A stretch of 64,000 nt of DNA, from assembly GCF_004342265.1 (NCBI RefSeq), contig NZ_SMCS01000004.1, positions 62,001 through 126,000 of the forward strand. The letters run 5' to 3'. Each line of letters begins with the position of its first letter. Within the stretch, counting starts at the first letter, position 1. The DNA comes from Luteibacter rhizovicinus. Lineage in GTDB: Bacteria > Pseudomonadota > Gammaproteobacteria > Xanthomonadales > Rhodanobacteraceae. The notes below the pieces were generated by a model. It saw only the letters and a program-made list of their open reading frames with translations, did no database searches and was not told where the DNA came from. Shown here piece by piece: positions 1-8,402 of the stretch. Position numbers and translations under genes: made by a program.

Positions 1-104
1 GCCGCGACCCGCAAGGAGTCCTTGCCGGTCCGGCTGCCGTCGCCGAGGCCGGTGCTGCCGTCGTCCCCGGTCCGGGTGTATATCTTCGAAAGACGATTGC
101 CCAC
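1..104 (-). CDS. ATP:cob(I)alamin adenosyltransferase (PduO type), 5' part only
   Basis: Translating the minus strand from a GTG at 104 gives 34 codons running off the window, beginning V/M-G-N-R-L-S-K-I-Y-T-R-T-G-D-D-G and then TGLGDG. This is the characteristic N-terminal nucleotide-binding segment of PduO-type cob(I)yrinic acid a,c-diamide adenosyltransferases, which convert reduced corrinoids to adenosylcobalamin in the cytoplasm. No in-frame ATG is nearby, so GTG is the likely start. The start lies 10 bases after the stop of the membrane-protein gene at 115-714, so the two are probably co-transcribed. The rest of the gene is outside the window. Confidence 0.85.
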   Translation of the reverse strand, partial: MGNRLSKIYTRTGDDGSTGLGDGSRTGKDSLRVA

Positions 105-114
105 GGAATGCCCG

Positions 115-714
115 TCAGTGGATCGGGCGGCCTGCGCCCTGGTCATGGCGCAGGGTGGCGGTGAGCTTCACGACCAGTACGTGCATGACGGCGCCGATGG
201 CGACATAGATAGCGGAAGTGCGCAGGTAAGGCAGATACCAGTCGGCCAGGTTTTCCATCCAGGCGCCCATGCTGCGCGGCTGGGGAACGCTGTTGCTCAG
301 CCAGTAGAAGCTGCCGTTGGAAATCAGGTAGCAGACACTGACGGTCGCCACCAGGCTGCCCACCAGCAGGCCGAAAGCCCTGGCGTCCAGCGCGCGAGCG
401 TGGCGAGCGAGCCAGCCGCCCCCGAGCCACATGCTGAAATAGGCCGGAACCAGGAACCAATAGGCCGCGGAAACGCAGTAGTGGCTCCAGAAATCCATGC
501 CCTGGTTCGTGATGACGATGAAGTCGACCAGCACGGCTTCGGCCATCAGTATCGGGAAAGCCCAGCGCGCGGAGCCGCGCAGCCAGAAACCGCCCAGGAA
601 GAAGACGGCCCACGAGGCATCGGGCAACGCGCCGAAGTGGTTCATGCGCGTGGCGGCCATCACGGCGGCCAGCGCGAGGAAAATGCCGACGCGGTGCTTT
701 TGCGTCAATGCCAT
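115..714 (-). CDS. Small integral membrane protein, DUF6580-like putative transport protein
   Basis: A 199-residue protein dominated by hydrophobic stretches (about five or six membrane segments) with short loops. The N-terminal pattern (ATRMNHFGALPDASWAVFFLGG) resembles small membrane proteins annotated as putative transport proteins (DUF6580), a name I give from memory. Function is unknown. It precedes the cobalamin adenosyltransferase gene by 10 bases, so a role in moving a corrinoid or related small molecule is a reasonable guess but not shown. It is transcribed divergently from ubiH with only 85 bases between start codons. Confidence 0.65.
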   Translation of the reverse strand: MALTQKHRVGIFLALAAVMAATRMNHFGALPDASWAVFFLGGFWLRGSARWAFPILMAEAVLVDFIVITNQGMDFWSHYCVSAAYWFLVPAYFSMWLGGGWLARHARALDARAFGLLVGSLVATVSVCYLISNGSFYWLSNSVPQPRSMGAWMENLADWYLPYLRTSAIYVAIGAVMHVLVVKLTATLRHDQGAGRPIH

Positions 715-799
715 GGGTCGAACTCCGGAAGCGACAGGCGCCTAGTCTACAGCGGCGAGCACTCCTACAGGCGCTCCGACAAGTCCTAGTGCCGGTATC

Positions 800-2017
800 A
801 TGACGCCCATGACCGCGAACGATCCCATCATCATCGTCGGCGGCGGCCTCGTCGGCGCCAGTCTTGCCATCGCGCTGGATGCCGCGGGCCGCGAGGCCGT
901 GCTTATCGAGGCGGCCGCGCCACGTACCGGCGCCCAGCCCAGCTACGACGAACGCAATCTCGCCCTTGCCCGTGCGACCGTGAACGGCCTGACCGCTATC
1001 GGCGTCTGGGAACTGGCGGCGCCACGGGCGACCCCCATCGTCGATATTCATGTCAGCCGCGCGGGCGATTTCGGTAGCGTCAGGATGAATGCCGCCGCGG
1101 AAGGCGTCGATGCGCTGGGCTGGACACTGCCCGCCCGCGAACTCGGCGAAGCCTTGCTTCGTCGGCTGGATACCTGCCGCCACCTGACGCGTATCGCTCC
1201 CGGGCGGGTCGGTGCCATCGAGGCCTTCGAGGGCGGATGGTCCGTTGCCGTGGAAACGCCCGATGGCCCACGCCGCCTTTCGACACCCCTGCTGGTCGCC
1301 GCCGATGGCACGCATTCCGAGGTACGGGCCCAGCTCGGCATCGGCACGCGTGTCCACGACTACGAGCAGACGCTGTTTGTCTGCACGATGACGCCGGAGC
1401 GCGATCATCGCGGGCGTGCCTTCGAACGATTCACGGATCGGGGACCCGTCGCCGTCCTCCCGCTGGCGGAGCGCAGGCTAGGGCTCGTCCTTACCGTGGA
1501 CGCGCACGAAGCCGCCGATGTCGCCGCGATGGACGACGCGGCTTTCAGCGCACTTGCCCAGGATCGTTTTGGCTGGCGCCTGGGCCGGCTTTCACGCCCG
1601 GGTAAGCGCCATCCGTACGAGATCCGCCGTGTCGCCGCCGAATCGCTGACCGGTCCGCGCGCCGTCGTGGTCGGCAACGCTGCACAAACAGTTCACCCGA
1701 TCGGGGCGCAGGGTTTCAACCTGGGCCTGCGCGATGCGCTGACGCTGTCCGAGCTGGTTGCCGGGGCGTCCGATCCGGGCGATGCGCGTCTGCTTGCAGA
1801 CTATGCGTCGCGTCGCGAGAGCGATCGCGAGGGCACTATGGCGATGAGTCACGGCCTGGTCCGGCTCGCCTGTCTCGAACAGCCGTTCCTCGGCCCCTTA
1901 CGTTCGCTCGCGATGCTGGCTTTCGACCGTGTGCCGCCCTTGCGTCGGGCCATGGCACGGCGCGGCATGGGTTTTCGCGAACACGCTCCCGCAGCGATCA
2001 GGGAGCCGACGCCGTGA
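800..2017 (+). CDS. ubiH: 2-octaprenyl-6-methoxyphenol hydroxylase UbiH
   Basis: A 405-residue FAD-dependent aromatic hydroxylase of ubiquinone biosynthesis, acting at the inner face of the cytoplasmic membrane. The N-terminal dinucleotide motif IIVGGGLVGASLAIALDAAG and the C-terminal FAD/ribityl motif GNAAQTVHPIGAQGFNLG are typical of UbiH, which has GN where most relatives have GD. Length matches the family. A second in-frame ATG lies three codons downstream, so the start could be 809. The stop overlaps the GTG start of the next hydroxylase gene (GTGA), indicating translational coupling. Confidence 0.9.
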   Translation: MTPMTANDPIIIVGGGLVGASLAIALDAAGREAVLIEAAAPRTGAQPSYDERNLALARATVNGLTAIGVWELAAPRATPIVDIHVSRAGDFGSVRMNAAAEGVDALGWTLPARELGEALLRRLDTCRHLTRIAPGRVGAIEAFEGGWSVAVETPDGPRRLSTPLLVAADGTHSEVRAQLGIGTRVHDYEQTLFVCTMTPERDHRGRAFERFTDRGPVAVLPLAERRLGLVLTVDAHEAADVAAMDDAAFSALAQDRFGWRLGRLSRPGKRHPYEIRRVAAESLTGPRAVVVGNAAQTVHPIGAQGFNLGLRDALTLSELVAGASDPGDARLLADYASRRESDREGTMAMSHGLVRLACLEQPFLGPLRSLAMLAFDRVPPLRRAMARRGMGFREHAPAAIREPTP

Positions 2018-3225
2018 ACGCGTCTATAAGCAACGAATCGTCGCGCCGTCGCGGCGGTCTTCTGGATATCGCCGTCGTGGGCGGCGGCATGGTGGGCGCG
2101 GCCACTGCATTGGCGCTGGCGCGCGCAGGCTTTTCGACCGCGCTGATCGACGTGCGTGAACCCGCGCCCTGGGACGCTTCGGCCGAAGTCGACCTGCGCG
2201 TGGTCGGTCTTGCCCCCTCGTCGGTGCGACTGCTCGATGAGCTGGGCGTCTGGTCCGCGATACGCGAGGCCCGCGCTTCGGCTTACGCGCGCATGTGCGT
2301 GTGGGATAGCGAGAATGGCGCCACGATCCATTTCGACGCCGCCGACGAAGGTCGCGACGTTCTCGGATTCATCGTCGAAAACAGTCTCGTGCAAACCGCG
2401 TTGTGGCGTGCACTCGACGAAGCCGGCGTACGCCGGATCGTCCCCGCCGAAGTTTCCGGCTACGCCATGCGGGAAGATCGTGCGCAACTGGAACTGGCGG
2501 ACGGGCAATTCGTTTCGGCGCGTGTGGTCGTCGCCGCCGATGGCAGCCAGTCGCCCCTGCGCGGCATGGTGGGCATCGGTACGCGCGGCCGCGATTATGC
2601 GCAGCGCGGCATCGTCGCTCATGTGCGCACGGCCCGCCCGCATGAGGCGACCGCATGGCAACGTTTCCTGCCCGGCGGTCCGCTCGCGTTCCTGCCTCTG
2701 TCCGACGGCCGTAGTTCCATCGTCTGGTCGTTGCCGGAGGTGGAGGCCACTCGCGTACTCGCCATGGACGACCGGGCATTTTGCGAAGCCCTCGGCGTGG
2801 CCAGCGATTTTCGGCTGGGGCCCATCGAAGCGACGACGGCCCGGGCCGCCTTTCCGCTCCGGTTGCAGCTTGCCGATCGCTACGAAATAGGCCGGCTCGT
2901 ACTTCTGGGCGATGCGGCCCATGCGGTGCATCCGCTGGCGGGACAGGGCGTGAACCTGGGTTTTCGCGATGTGACGGAGCTGCGCGATGTGCTGGTTGCC
3001 GCGCGCGACGCCGGCAGCGATATCGCGGCGTCGCACGTACTGCGCCGTTATGCCCGGCGCCGACGCAGCGCCGACACGCTCGATGCGCTGTCTTTCGATG
3101 CGCTAGGACGGGTTTATGGATGGCAGGCCGCACCGCTGGTCGCGGCGCGTGGCATGGGCGTGCGGTTGCTCGAAAAAACCGGACCTCTGAAACGCCTGCT
3201 CGGTCGGCATGCCGCGGGATTGTAG
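2014..3225 (+). CDS. UbiI/VisC-like FAD-dependent ubiquinone-biosynthesis hydroxylase
   Basis: A 403-residue paralogue of the preceding gene with GTG start. It has the FAD motif VVGGGMVGAATALALARAG at the N-terminus and LLGDAAHAVHPLAGQGVNLG in the C-terminal half, the standard UbiH/UbiF/UbiI family signature. By family knowledge it hydroxylates one position (C5, C1 or C6) of the prenylated ring. The paired arrangement UbiH plus UbiI-like is usual in Xanthomonadales, but which ring position it modifies cannot be read from sequence alone. The four-base overlap with ubiH supports an operon. Confidence 0.85.
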   Translation: MNASISNESSRRRGGLLDIAVVGGGMVGAATALALARAGFSTALIDVREPAPWDASAEVDLRVVGLAPSSVRLLDELGVWSAIREARASAYARMCVWDSENGATIHFDAADEGRDVLGFIVENSLVQTALWRALDEAGVRRIVPAEVSGYAMREDRAQLELADGQFVSARVVVAADGSQSPLRGMVGIGTRGRDYAQRGIVAHVRTARPHEATAWQRFLPGGPLAFLPLSDGRSSIVWSLPEVEATRVLAMDDRAFCEALGVASDFRLGPIEATTARAAFPLRLQLADRYEIGRLVLLGDAAHAVHPLAGQGVNLGFRDVTELRDVLVAARDAGSDIAASHVLRRYARRRRSADTLDALSFDALGRVYGWQAAPLVAARGMGVRLLEKTGPLKRLLGRHAAGL

Positions 3226-3314
3226 TGCGCTAAGCTCTTTCCCCGATTTCGCTTCACCGTGTTCGTTGGTTCCCGCGCGCTGGCGCGCTTCTATACGTTG
3301 CCCTGGAGAAGTCG

Positions 3315-4097
3315 ATGCGTCGTCTTGCCTTATTCCTACTGCTTGGATTCATGGGGGCGGCGCAGGCCGCGATGGTCAGCCGGCCGGTCGAGTGGACCGA
3401 GAACGGCACCACGTTCAAGAGCGTGCTCGTCTATGACGATGCGGTCACCGCCAAACGTCCCGGCCTGGTGATGGTGCCCAACTGGTACGGCGTGAACGAC
3501 ATGGCCGTGGCCAAGGCGAAAATGATCGCCGGCAAGGACTATGTGATTCTGTTGACCGATATGTACGGCGGTACGGTGCGTCCGACCTCCGACGATACGG
3601 CCCTGGCCGCGGTAAAGCCGCTTTACGCCGATCGCGGGCTTATGCGCCATCGCATCGTTCGCGCGCTGGACGAGCTGAAGGCGCAGGCGGGCAAGGCGCC
3701 CATCGATACCGGTCGCCTCGCGGCCATCGGTTTCTGCTTCGGCGGTTCCGCCGTCCTGGATCTCGCGCGCAGCGGTGCGAACATCGCGGGCGTGGTGTCG
3801 TTCCACGGTCTGTTGAGCACCGACGATCCGGCGCTGGCGAAACAGATCAAGGCGAAGGTGCTGGCGCTGAACGGTGCCGACGATACGAACGTGCCCGCCG
3901 AGCAGAAAGCCGCGTTCGAGTCGGAGATGCGCGACGCGAAGGTCGACTGGCGTCTGGTCGATTACGGCGGTGCCGTCCACTGCTTCACGGAGAAAGAAGC
4001 GGCGAACAAGCCGGGTAACTGCCGTTACGACGAACGCACCGCAACGCGCGCCTATGCGGCGATGCACACGTTCCTCAATGAGGTTTTCGCGAAGTAA
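3315..4097 (+). CDS. Exported dienelactone hydrolase family protein
   Basis: A 260-residue alpha/beta hydrolase. The first 19 residues form a signal peptide ending AQA, so the enzyme is probably periplasmic, unlike classical cytoplasmic dienelactone hydrolases. The Cys nucleophile elbow GFCFGGSA puts Cys at 141. Asp189/190 in NGADDTNVP and His222 in GAVHCF complete a Cys-Asp-His triad. A GGAG ribosome-binding site six bases upstream supports the ATG at 3315. The natural substrate is unknown; exported members of this family are common in proteobacteria. It converges on ispB with a REP hairpin between. Confidence 0.85.
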   Translation: MRRLALFLLLGFMGAAQAAMVSRPVEWTENGTTFKSVLVYDDAVTAKRPGLVMVPNWYGVNDMAVAKAKMIAGKDYVILLTDMYGGTVRPTSDDTALAAVKPLYADRGLMRHRIVRALDELKAQAGKAPIDTGRLAAIGFCFGGSAVLDLARSGANIAGVVSFHGLLSTDDPALAKQIKAKVLALNGADDTNVPAEQKAAFESEMRDAKVDWRLVDYGGAVHCFTEKEAANKPGNCRYDERTATRAYAAMHTFLNEVFAK

Positions 4098-4104
4098 CAG
4101 CATT

Positions 4105-4132
4105 TGTAGGAGCCCGCAAGCGGGCTCCTACA
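4105..4132. repeat. REP hairpin acting as bidirectional terminator
   Basis: A perfect 12-base-pair inverted repeat with a CAAG loop (tgtaggagcccg / cgggctcctaca). It starts with the GTAG tetranucleotide typical of RAYT-associated REP sequences and matches the arms at 50978 and 51089. It lies between two converging genes (ending 4097 and 4144), where it could stop transcription from both sides. Confidence 0.85.
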
Positions 4133-4143
4133 AGAGTCGTGAG

Positions 4144-5142
4144 TCAGAAGCGGCGTTCGACCGAATAGTCGGCCAGCGTCGCCAGCGCATCGCGATATTC
4201 CGACGGCGGCAGCGCGTCCAGTGCGGCGCGTGCCGCGTCGGCGTGCTGGACGGCCCGTTCGTGCGTGCGGTCGAGCGCACCCGAGTCGCGGATGGCCGCG
4301 ATGATGCGGTCCAGCGAATCCAGGCCGCCATGTTCGATCGCGTGGCGCAGCGACTGGACTTCTTCCGCGCTTGCCTTCTGCATGGCGTAAATCAGCGGCA
4401 GCGTCGGCTTACCTTCGGCCAGATCGTCGCCGATGTTCTTGCCCAGCGTGTCCGCGTCGGAAACGTAATCCAGCAGATCGTCGGCGATCTGGAACGCATA
4501 GCCCAGCTCCATGCCATAGCGGCGCAGGGCGGCGATCTGATCTTCGGGCAGGCCGCCCAGTACGCCGCCGAGTTCGGTCGCGGCGGCGAACAGTACCGCT
4601 GTCTTGCGCTCGATGACGGCGAGATAGGCAGCTTCGTCGACATCGGCGTTACCGATGTTCAGCAACTGGAGCACCTCGCCTTCGGCGATGGTGTTCGTGG
4701 TGTCGGCCAGGATGCGCATGATGCGCATGTCGCCCAGTTCGACCATCAGCTGGAACGAACGGGAATACAGGAAGTCGCCGACCAGCACGCTGGCGGCATT
4801 GCCCCATAGGGCATTGGCCGTTTTGCGTCCGCGCCGAAGGTCCGATTCGTCCACCACGTCGTCGTGGAGCAGGGTGGACGTATGGATGAATTCGATGATG
4901 GCCGCGAGCTTCGCGTGTTCGCCCCCGTTGTATCCGGCCGCCCGCGCGGCCAGCGTGTGCAGCATCGGCCGCAGGCGTTTGCCGCCGCTGGCGATGATGT
5001 GGTCGGCGATCTGGTTGATCAGCACCACGTCGGACGAGAGCCGGCGGCGGATCAGTGCATCGACCTCGGCCATGTCCCCGGCGGCAAGGGCGCGTACGCG
5101 GGCGAAATCGACTGGCTGACGGCTTACGGCGAGAGAATCCAT
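4144..5142 (-). CDS. ispB: Octaprenyl diphosphate synthase
   Basis: A 332-residue trans-prenyltransferase that builds the isoprenoid side chain of ubiquinone by successive condensation of isopentenyl diphosphate. The first aspartate-rich motif DDVVD is at residues 94-98, and the second (DDLLD) is near residue 220, following FQIA. The upstream GGKRLRPML segment is the usual substrate diphosphate-binding block. Length and motif spacing fit IspB. Its role fits the neighbouring ubiH/ubiI-like genes, although it is on the opposite strand. The chain length (octa- versus nona- or solanesyl) is inferred from taxonomy, not sequence. Confidence 0.92.
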   Translation of the reverse strand: MDSLAVSRQPVDFARVRALAAGDMAEVDALIRRRLSSDVVLINQIADHIIASGGKRLRPMLHTLAARAAGYNGGEHAKLAAIIEFIHTSTLLHDDVVDESDLRRGRKTANALWGNAASVLVGDFLYSRSFQLMVELGDMRIMRILADTTNTIAEGEVLQLLNIGNADVDEAAYLAVIERKTAVLFAAATELGGVLGGLPEDQIAALRRYGMELGYAFQIADDLLDYVSDADTLGKNIGDDLAEGKPTLPLIYAMQKASAEEVQSLRHAIEHGGLDSLDRIIAAIRDSGALDRTHERAVQHADAARAALDALPPSEYRDALATLADYSVERRF

Positions 5143-5268
5143 GGAGAGCGTTCGTATGCGGCGAATCAGCGCAGATTATAGGGTCTGGGCCGTCATGTCG
5201 CCGTTGACGGCTGCGCCATCCGTATAATCGCGGCTCGATCCCTTCCGTTCCGGCGCCCGATCCTACGC

Positions 5269-6444
5269 GTGAGCAAACTCAGTTCCCTCGAACTCCGCAG
5301 CGCACTGACCCTTGCCTGCGTGATCAGCCTGCGCCTGTTCGGACTGTTCCTTATCCTTCCGGTGTTCTCGCTCTATGCCCGGCACATGCCGGGGGCCACG
5401 CCGTTCCTTATCGGGCTGGCACTCGGCGTTTACGGCATCGGGCAGATGCTGTTGCAGATTCCCCTGGGCCTGCTGTCCGACCGGATTGGCCGTAAACCGG
5501 CGATCACGCTGGGCCTGGTGGTATTCGCCATCGGTGGCGGCGTCGCGGCATTGGCGCAGACGCTGGACGGCATCGTGCTCGGGCGGGCGCTCCAGGGCAT
5601 GGGCGCCGTGGCGGGCGCGGGTACCGCACTGGCGGCCGATCTGACCGACGAGGACAACCGTGGCAAGGTGATGGGAATCATCGGCGTATCCATTGGCCTG
5701 TCCTTCCTGCTGGCGTTGATCCTCGGACCCCCGCTGGAGGCGGTCGCCGGGCTCGGCGGCCTGTTCGGCGCGACATCGATCCTGGCGGTGCTGGCCATCG
5801 CCATGCTCTGGCTTCTCGTCCCGACACCCGAGCGTGTCCGGGCACCGGCCGCCGCGTCGGCGCGGGTTGTCCTGAGCATGCTCGGCGACGGCCGCATGCT
5901 GGTCCTCAACGGCTCGGTGTTCTTCCTGCATGCCCTGCTGACGGCGAGCTTCGTCGGCCTGCCGTTGCTGTTGGGCGACGTGCTGCACCTGCCGGTCGCG
6001 CGGCACTGGGAGCTCTACCTCCCGGTGATGGTCATCGCGGCGCTGGTCATGGGGGCGGCGCTTCCGCGCATGCGCGACGTCCGGCAAAGCCTGCGTATCG
6101 TCGTCGGGTGCATCGCCGCGCTTGGACTGGCATTGCTGGGTATGTCGATGGTGGGAACGCAGGTCCTTGCGTTGGGCGTGGCCGCGACCATGTTCTTCTC
6201 CGCCTTCAACCTGCTCGAAGCGGCACTGCCCAGCCTCGTGTCGCGACTTGCACCCGAGCATCTGCGCGGGGCGGCGATGGGTGCTTATTCCACGAGCCAG
6301 TTCTTCGGCGCGTTTGTCGGTGGCGCGATGGGTGGTGTTGCGCTGGGACAGTTCGGATTGCACGGTGTGTTCGTTGCCGCTGCTGCATTGACGCTTGTCT
6401 GGCTACCGTTGACGCTTTGGGGCGCGCAGCGTATTGCCCGATAG
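5269..6444 (+). CDS. MFS transporter (drug/solute efflux type)
   Basis: A 391-residue major facilitator with 12 predicted membrane segments. The loop 2-3 signature GLLSDRIGRKPAITLG and the antiporter-like motif C region (GISIGLSFLLALILGPPLE-like) suggest a drug:H+ antiporter of the YajR/Bcr type. The start is GTG, and no closer in-frame ATG fits better. In Pseudomonas and Xanthomonas a transporter of this kind lies directly upstream of ssb; here ssb is 14.4 kb downstream, after the kdp and pilus clusters. Substrate unknown. Confidence 0.85.
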   Translation: MSKLSSLELRSALTLACVISLRLFGLFLILPVFSLYARHMPGATPFLIGLALGVYGIGQMLLQIPLGLLSDRIGRKPAITLGLVVFAIGGGVAALAQTLDGIVLGRALQGMGAVAGAGTALAADLTDEDNRGKVMGIIGVSIGLSFLLALILGPPLEAVAGLGGLFGATSILAVLAIAMLWLLVPTPERVRAPAAASARVVLSMLGDGRMLVLNGSVFFLHALLTASFVGLPLLLGDVLHLPVARHWELYLPVMVIAALVMGAALPRMRDVRQSLRIVVGCIAALGLALLGMSMVGTQVLALGVAATMFFSAFNLLEAALPSLVSRLAPEHLRGAAMGAYSTSQFFGAFVGGAMGGVALGQFGLHGVFVAAAALTLVWLPLTLWGAQRIAR

Positions 6445-6487
6445 AAACTGAAGTAGCGCAGGGGCGACGGTGAGGGTGGGCATGGTT

Positions 6488-6540
6488 TTTACGCTGCGTT
6501 TACGCACCTGCCTGACCCACACGTAGAGCCTTTACGCCCC
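6488..6540 (+). promoter_or_regulatory. Candidate KdpE operator array upstream of kdpF
   Basis: Three copies of a TTTACGC(A/C/T)(C/G)C sequence occur at 6488-6497 (tttacgctgc), 6499-6508 (tttacgcacc) and 6531-6540 (tttacgcccc). They resemble the TTTACACCCC core of the Escherichia coli KdpE site. The offsets of 11 and 32 bases place them near the same DNA face. They end 47 bases before the kdpF start. Functional assignment is inference. Confidence 0.5.
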
Positions 6541-6587
6541 TCGCGACCACACTTTGCTCCGTGATCCCATCCGGAGTTCCAAGCGTC

Positions 6588-6677
6588 ATGAACGTGATCG
6601 ATATCGTGCTGCTGGGTGCCGTTCTGGCGCTCGGTGGTTACCTGCTTGTCGCCCTGCTGCATCCCGAGAAATTCTGA
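6588..6677 (+). CDS. kdpF: Potassium-transporting ATPase small subunit KdpF
   Basis: A 29-residue single-span membrane peptide (MNVIDIVLLGAVLALGGYLL, then VALLHPEKF). Length, one hydrophobic helix and the HPEKF end match KdpF, which stabilises the KdpABC complex. It is the first gene of the operon and ends three bases before the kdpA ATG. It is short enough to be missed by automated gene calling. Confidence 0.92.
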   Translation: MNVIDIVLLGAVLALGGYLLVALLHPEKF

Positions 6678-6679
6678 GT

Positions 6680-8398
6680 ATGGAAATTCTCATCGCATTC
6701 GGTCTGGCGATCCTTCTGGCATGGCCGCTCGGTCGCTATATGGCTGTCGTCATGCAGGGGCGGGCGAGTCGCCTGGACATAGTGTTCGCTCCCGTCGAAC
6801 GGCTTATCTATCGCTGGCTGCGCGTCGATCCCGCTCGTGGGATGGACTGGCGGAGTTATGCCGCTGCGTTTCTCGGCAGCAATGTCGCGCTGTTCGTACT
6901 GGCTTTCACGGTGTTCATGACGCAGGCGTGGCTGCCGTTGAATCCGGACGGCGTGCCCAACATGTCGTGGCATACGGCGTTGCATACGACGATGTCGTTC
7001 CTGACCAATACCGATCAGCAGCATTATTCGGGGCAGGCGCAGTTGTCGTACCTGGCACAGATGACCGGCATCGTGACGTTGCAGATGCTTAGTCCCGTCA
7101 TGGGACTGGCTGCGTTGGTCGCCGTGTTGCGTGGCATCGTGGGTGGACTGAACGTTGCGCAAGCACGCGAAGGCGAACCGCGCGATCTCGGCAACTACTG
7201 GGCCGACATGACGCGCGCGACGCTGCGTATCCTTCTTCCGCTTTGTCTGGTCCTGTCGCTGGCGCTTACCTGGCAAGGTGTCCCGGCTACGTTCGGTGGC
7301 GCACATCATGCCGTGCCCGTCGACAGTGCGGCAGGCATGGCGTCGCAAACCATTCCGGTCGGCCCGGTATCGCCGATGGTCGCGATCAAGCAGCTGGGTA
7401 CGAACGGCGGCGGCTGGTACGGCCCGAACAGCGCCGTGCCGCTGGAAAATCCGACGCCGCTTTCGAACCTGCTCGAAGTGGTCTCTATTCCGCTGCTGCC
7501 CATGGCCTGCATCTTCATGGCGGGCGCGTTCGTGGGCAGGCGTCGGTTCACGGCGCTGATCTTCGCCGTGATGGGTACGTTGTGCATTGCCCTGACGACG
7601 CTTGCCGTGACTTCCGAGCAACATCCGAACGCGGCAGCGCACGGCATCGTGGCCGACGCGCCGAACATGGAAGGAAAAGAGCAGCGTCTCGGCCCGGTCG
7701 ATTCCGCGCTGTGGGCGGCGTTGACCACACAGGTCAACAATGGCTCGGTCAATGCGATGCACGATTCGATGAACCCGGGTACGGGCCTGGCGACGATGTC
7801 CGCGATGCTGATCAACATGGTCTGGGGCGGCATTGGCTGCGGATTGCTGGGGTTCCTCATCTATATGTGGATTACGGCGTTCGTCTGCGGATTGATGACG
7901 GGTCGCACGCCAGAGGTCTTCGGGCGCAAGCTCGAAACGCGCGAAATCAAGCTGCTGTCGGCGTTGCTGGTCCTGCAGCCGATCGTGTTGCTGGGACTGA
8001 CCGCCATCGCCCTTTCGGTTCCGTCGATTACCGGTAATTCGAATCCCGCGTTCCACGGCCTGTCGCAGGTGTTCTACGAGTACACCTCCGCCTATGCGAA
8101 CAATGGCTCGGGTTTCGCGGGACTGAGTAGCGGCACGGTCTGGTGGGATATGTCGTGCTTCGTCGTGCTTGCCCTCGGCCGCTTCCCGGCGATCCTGATT
8201 CCGCTGGCCGTCGCGGGAAGCCTCGCCGCCAAGCGCGCGGCACCCGCCGGCAACGGCACGCTACGCGTCGAAACGCCGACCTTCGGCTTCGCGATGCTCG
8301 CGGTAATCGTGCTGTTCGCGCTTCTTTCTTTCATGCCTGTCCTGGTCCTCGGCCCTATTGGCGAGTGGCTGAGCCTGGCCGCTCCTTCGATCCGGTGA
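6680..8398 (+). CDS. kdpA: Potassium-transporting ATPase subunit A, K+ channel-like subunit
   Basis: A 572-residue inner-membrane protein that forms the potassium-selective path of the Kdp pump. Four selectivity-filter loops are visible: [22 protein letters not shown], a loop with NPGTGL, and [11 protein letters not shown]. The ATG at 6680 is preferred over an upstream extension because the segment [18 protein letters not shown] aligns with known KdpA starts, and it lies three bases after the kdpF stop. The length is slightly above the usual 557-560. Confidence 0.95.
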   Translation: MEILIAFGLAILLAWPLGRYMAVVMQGRASRLDIVFAPVERLIYRWLRVDPARGMDWRSYAAAFLGSNVALFVLAFTVFMTQAWLPLNPDGVPNMSWHTALHTTMSFLTNTDQQHYSGQAQLSYLAQMTGIVTLQMLSPVMGLAALVAVLRGIVGGLNVAQAREGEPRDLGNYWADMTRATLRILLPLCLVLSLALTWQGVPATFGGAHHAVPVDSAAGMASQTIPVGPVSPMVAIKQLGTNGGGWYGPNSAVPLENPTPLSNLLEVVSIPLLPMACIFMAGAFVGRRRFTALIFAVMGTLCIALTTLAVTSEQHPNAAAHGIVADAPNMEGKEQRLGPVDSALWAALTTQVNNGSVNAMHDSMNPGTGLATMSAMLINMVWGGIGCGLLGFLIYMWITAFVCGLMTGRTPEVFGRKLETREIKLLSALLVLQPIVLLGLTAIALSVPSITGNSNPAFHGLSQVFYEYTSAYANNGSGFAGLSSGTVWWDMSCFVVLALGRFPAILIPLAVAGSLAAKRAAPAGNGTLRVETPTFGFAMLAVIVLFALLSFMPVLVLGPIGEWLSLAAPSIR

Positions 8399-8402
8399 AC
8401 CC

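Noticed and set aside
715-799. Possible cobalamin riboswitch upstream of the membrane protein
   Set aside because: Only 85 bases separate the divergent start codons, too short for a B12 riboswitch, and no B12 box is visible.
6445-6587. Possible c-di-AMP (ydaO) riboswitch before kdp
   Set aside because: The 143-base region lacks the long conserved structured core; the repeats resemble KdpE sites instead.
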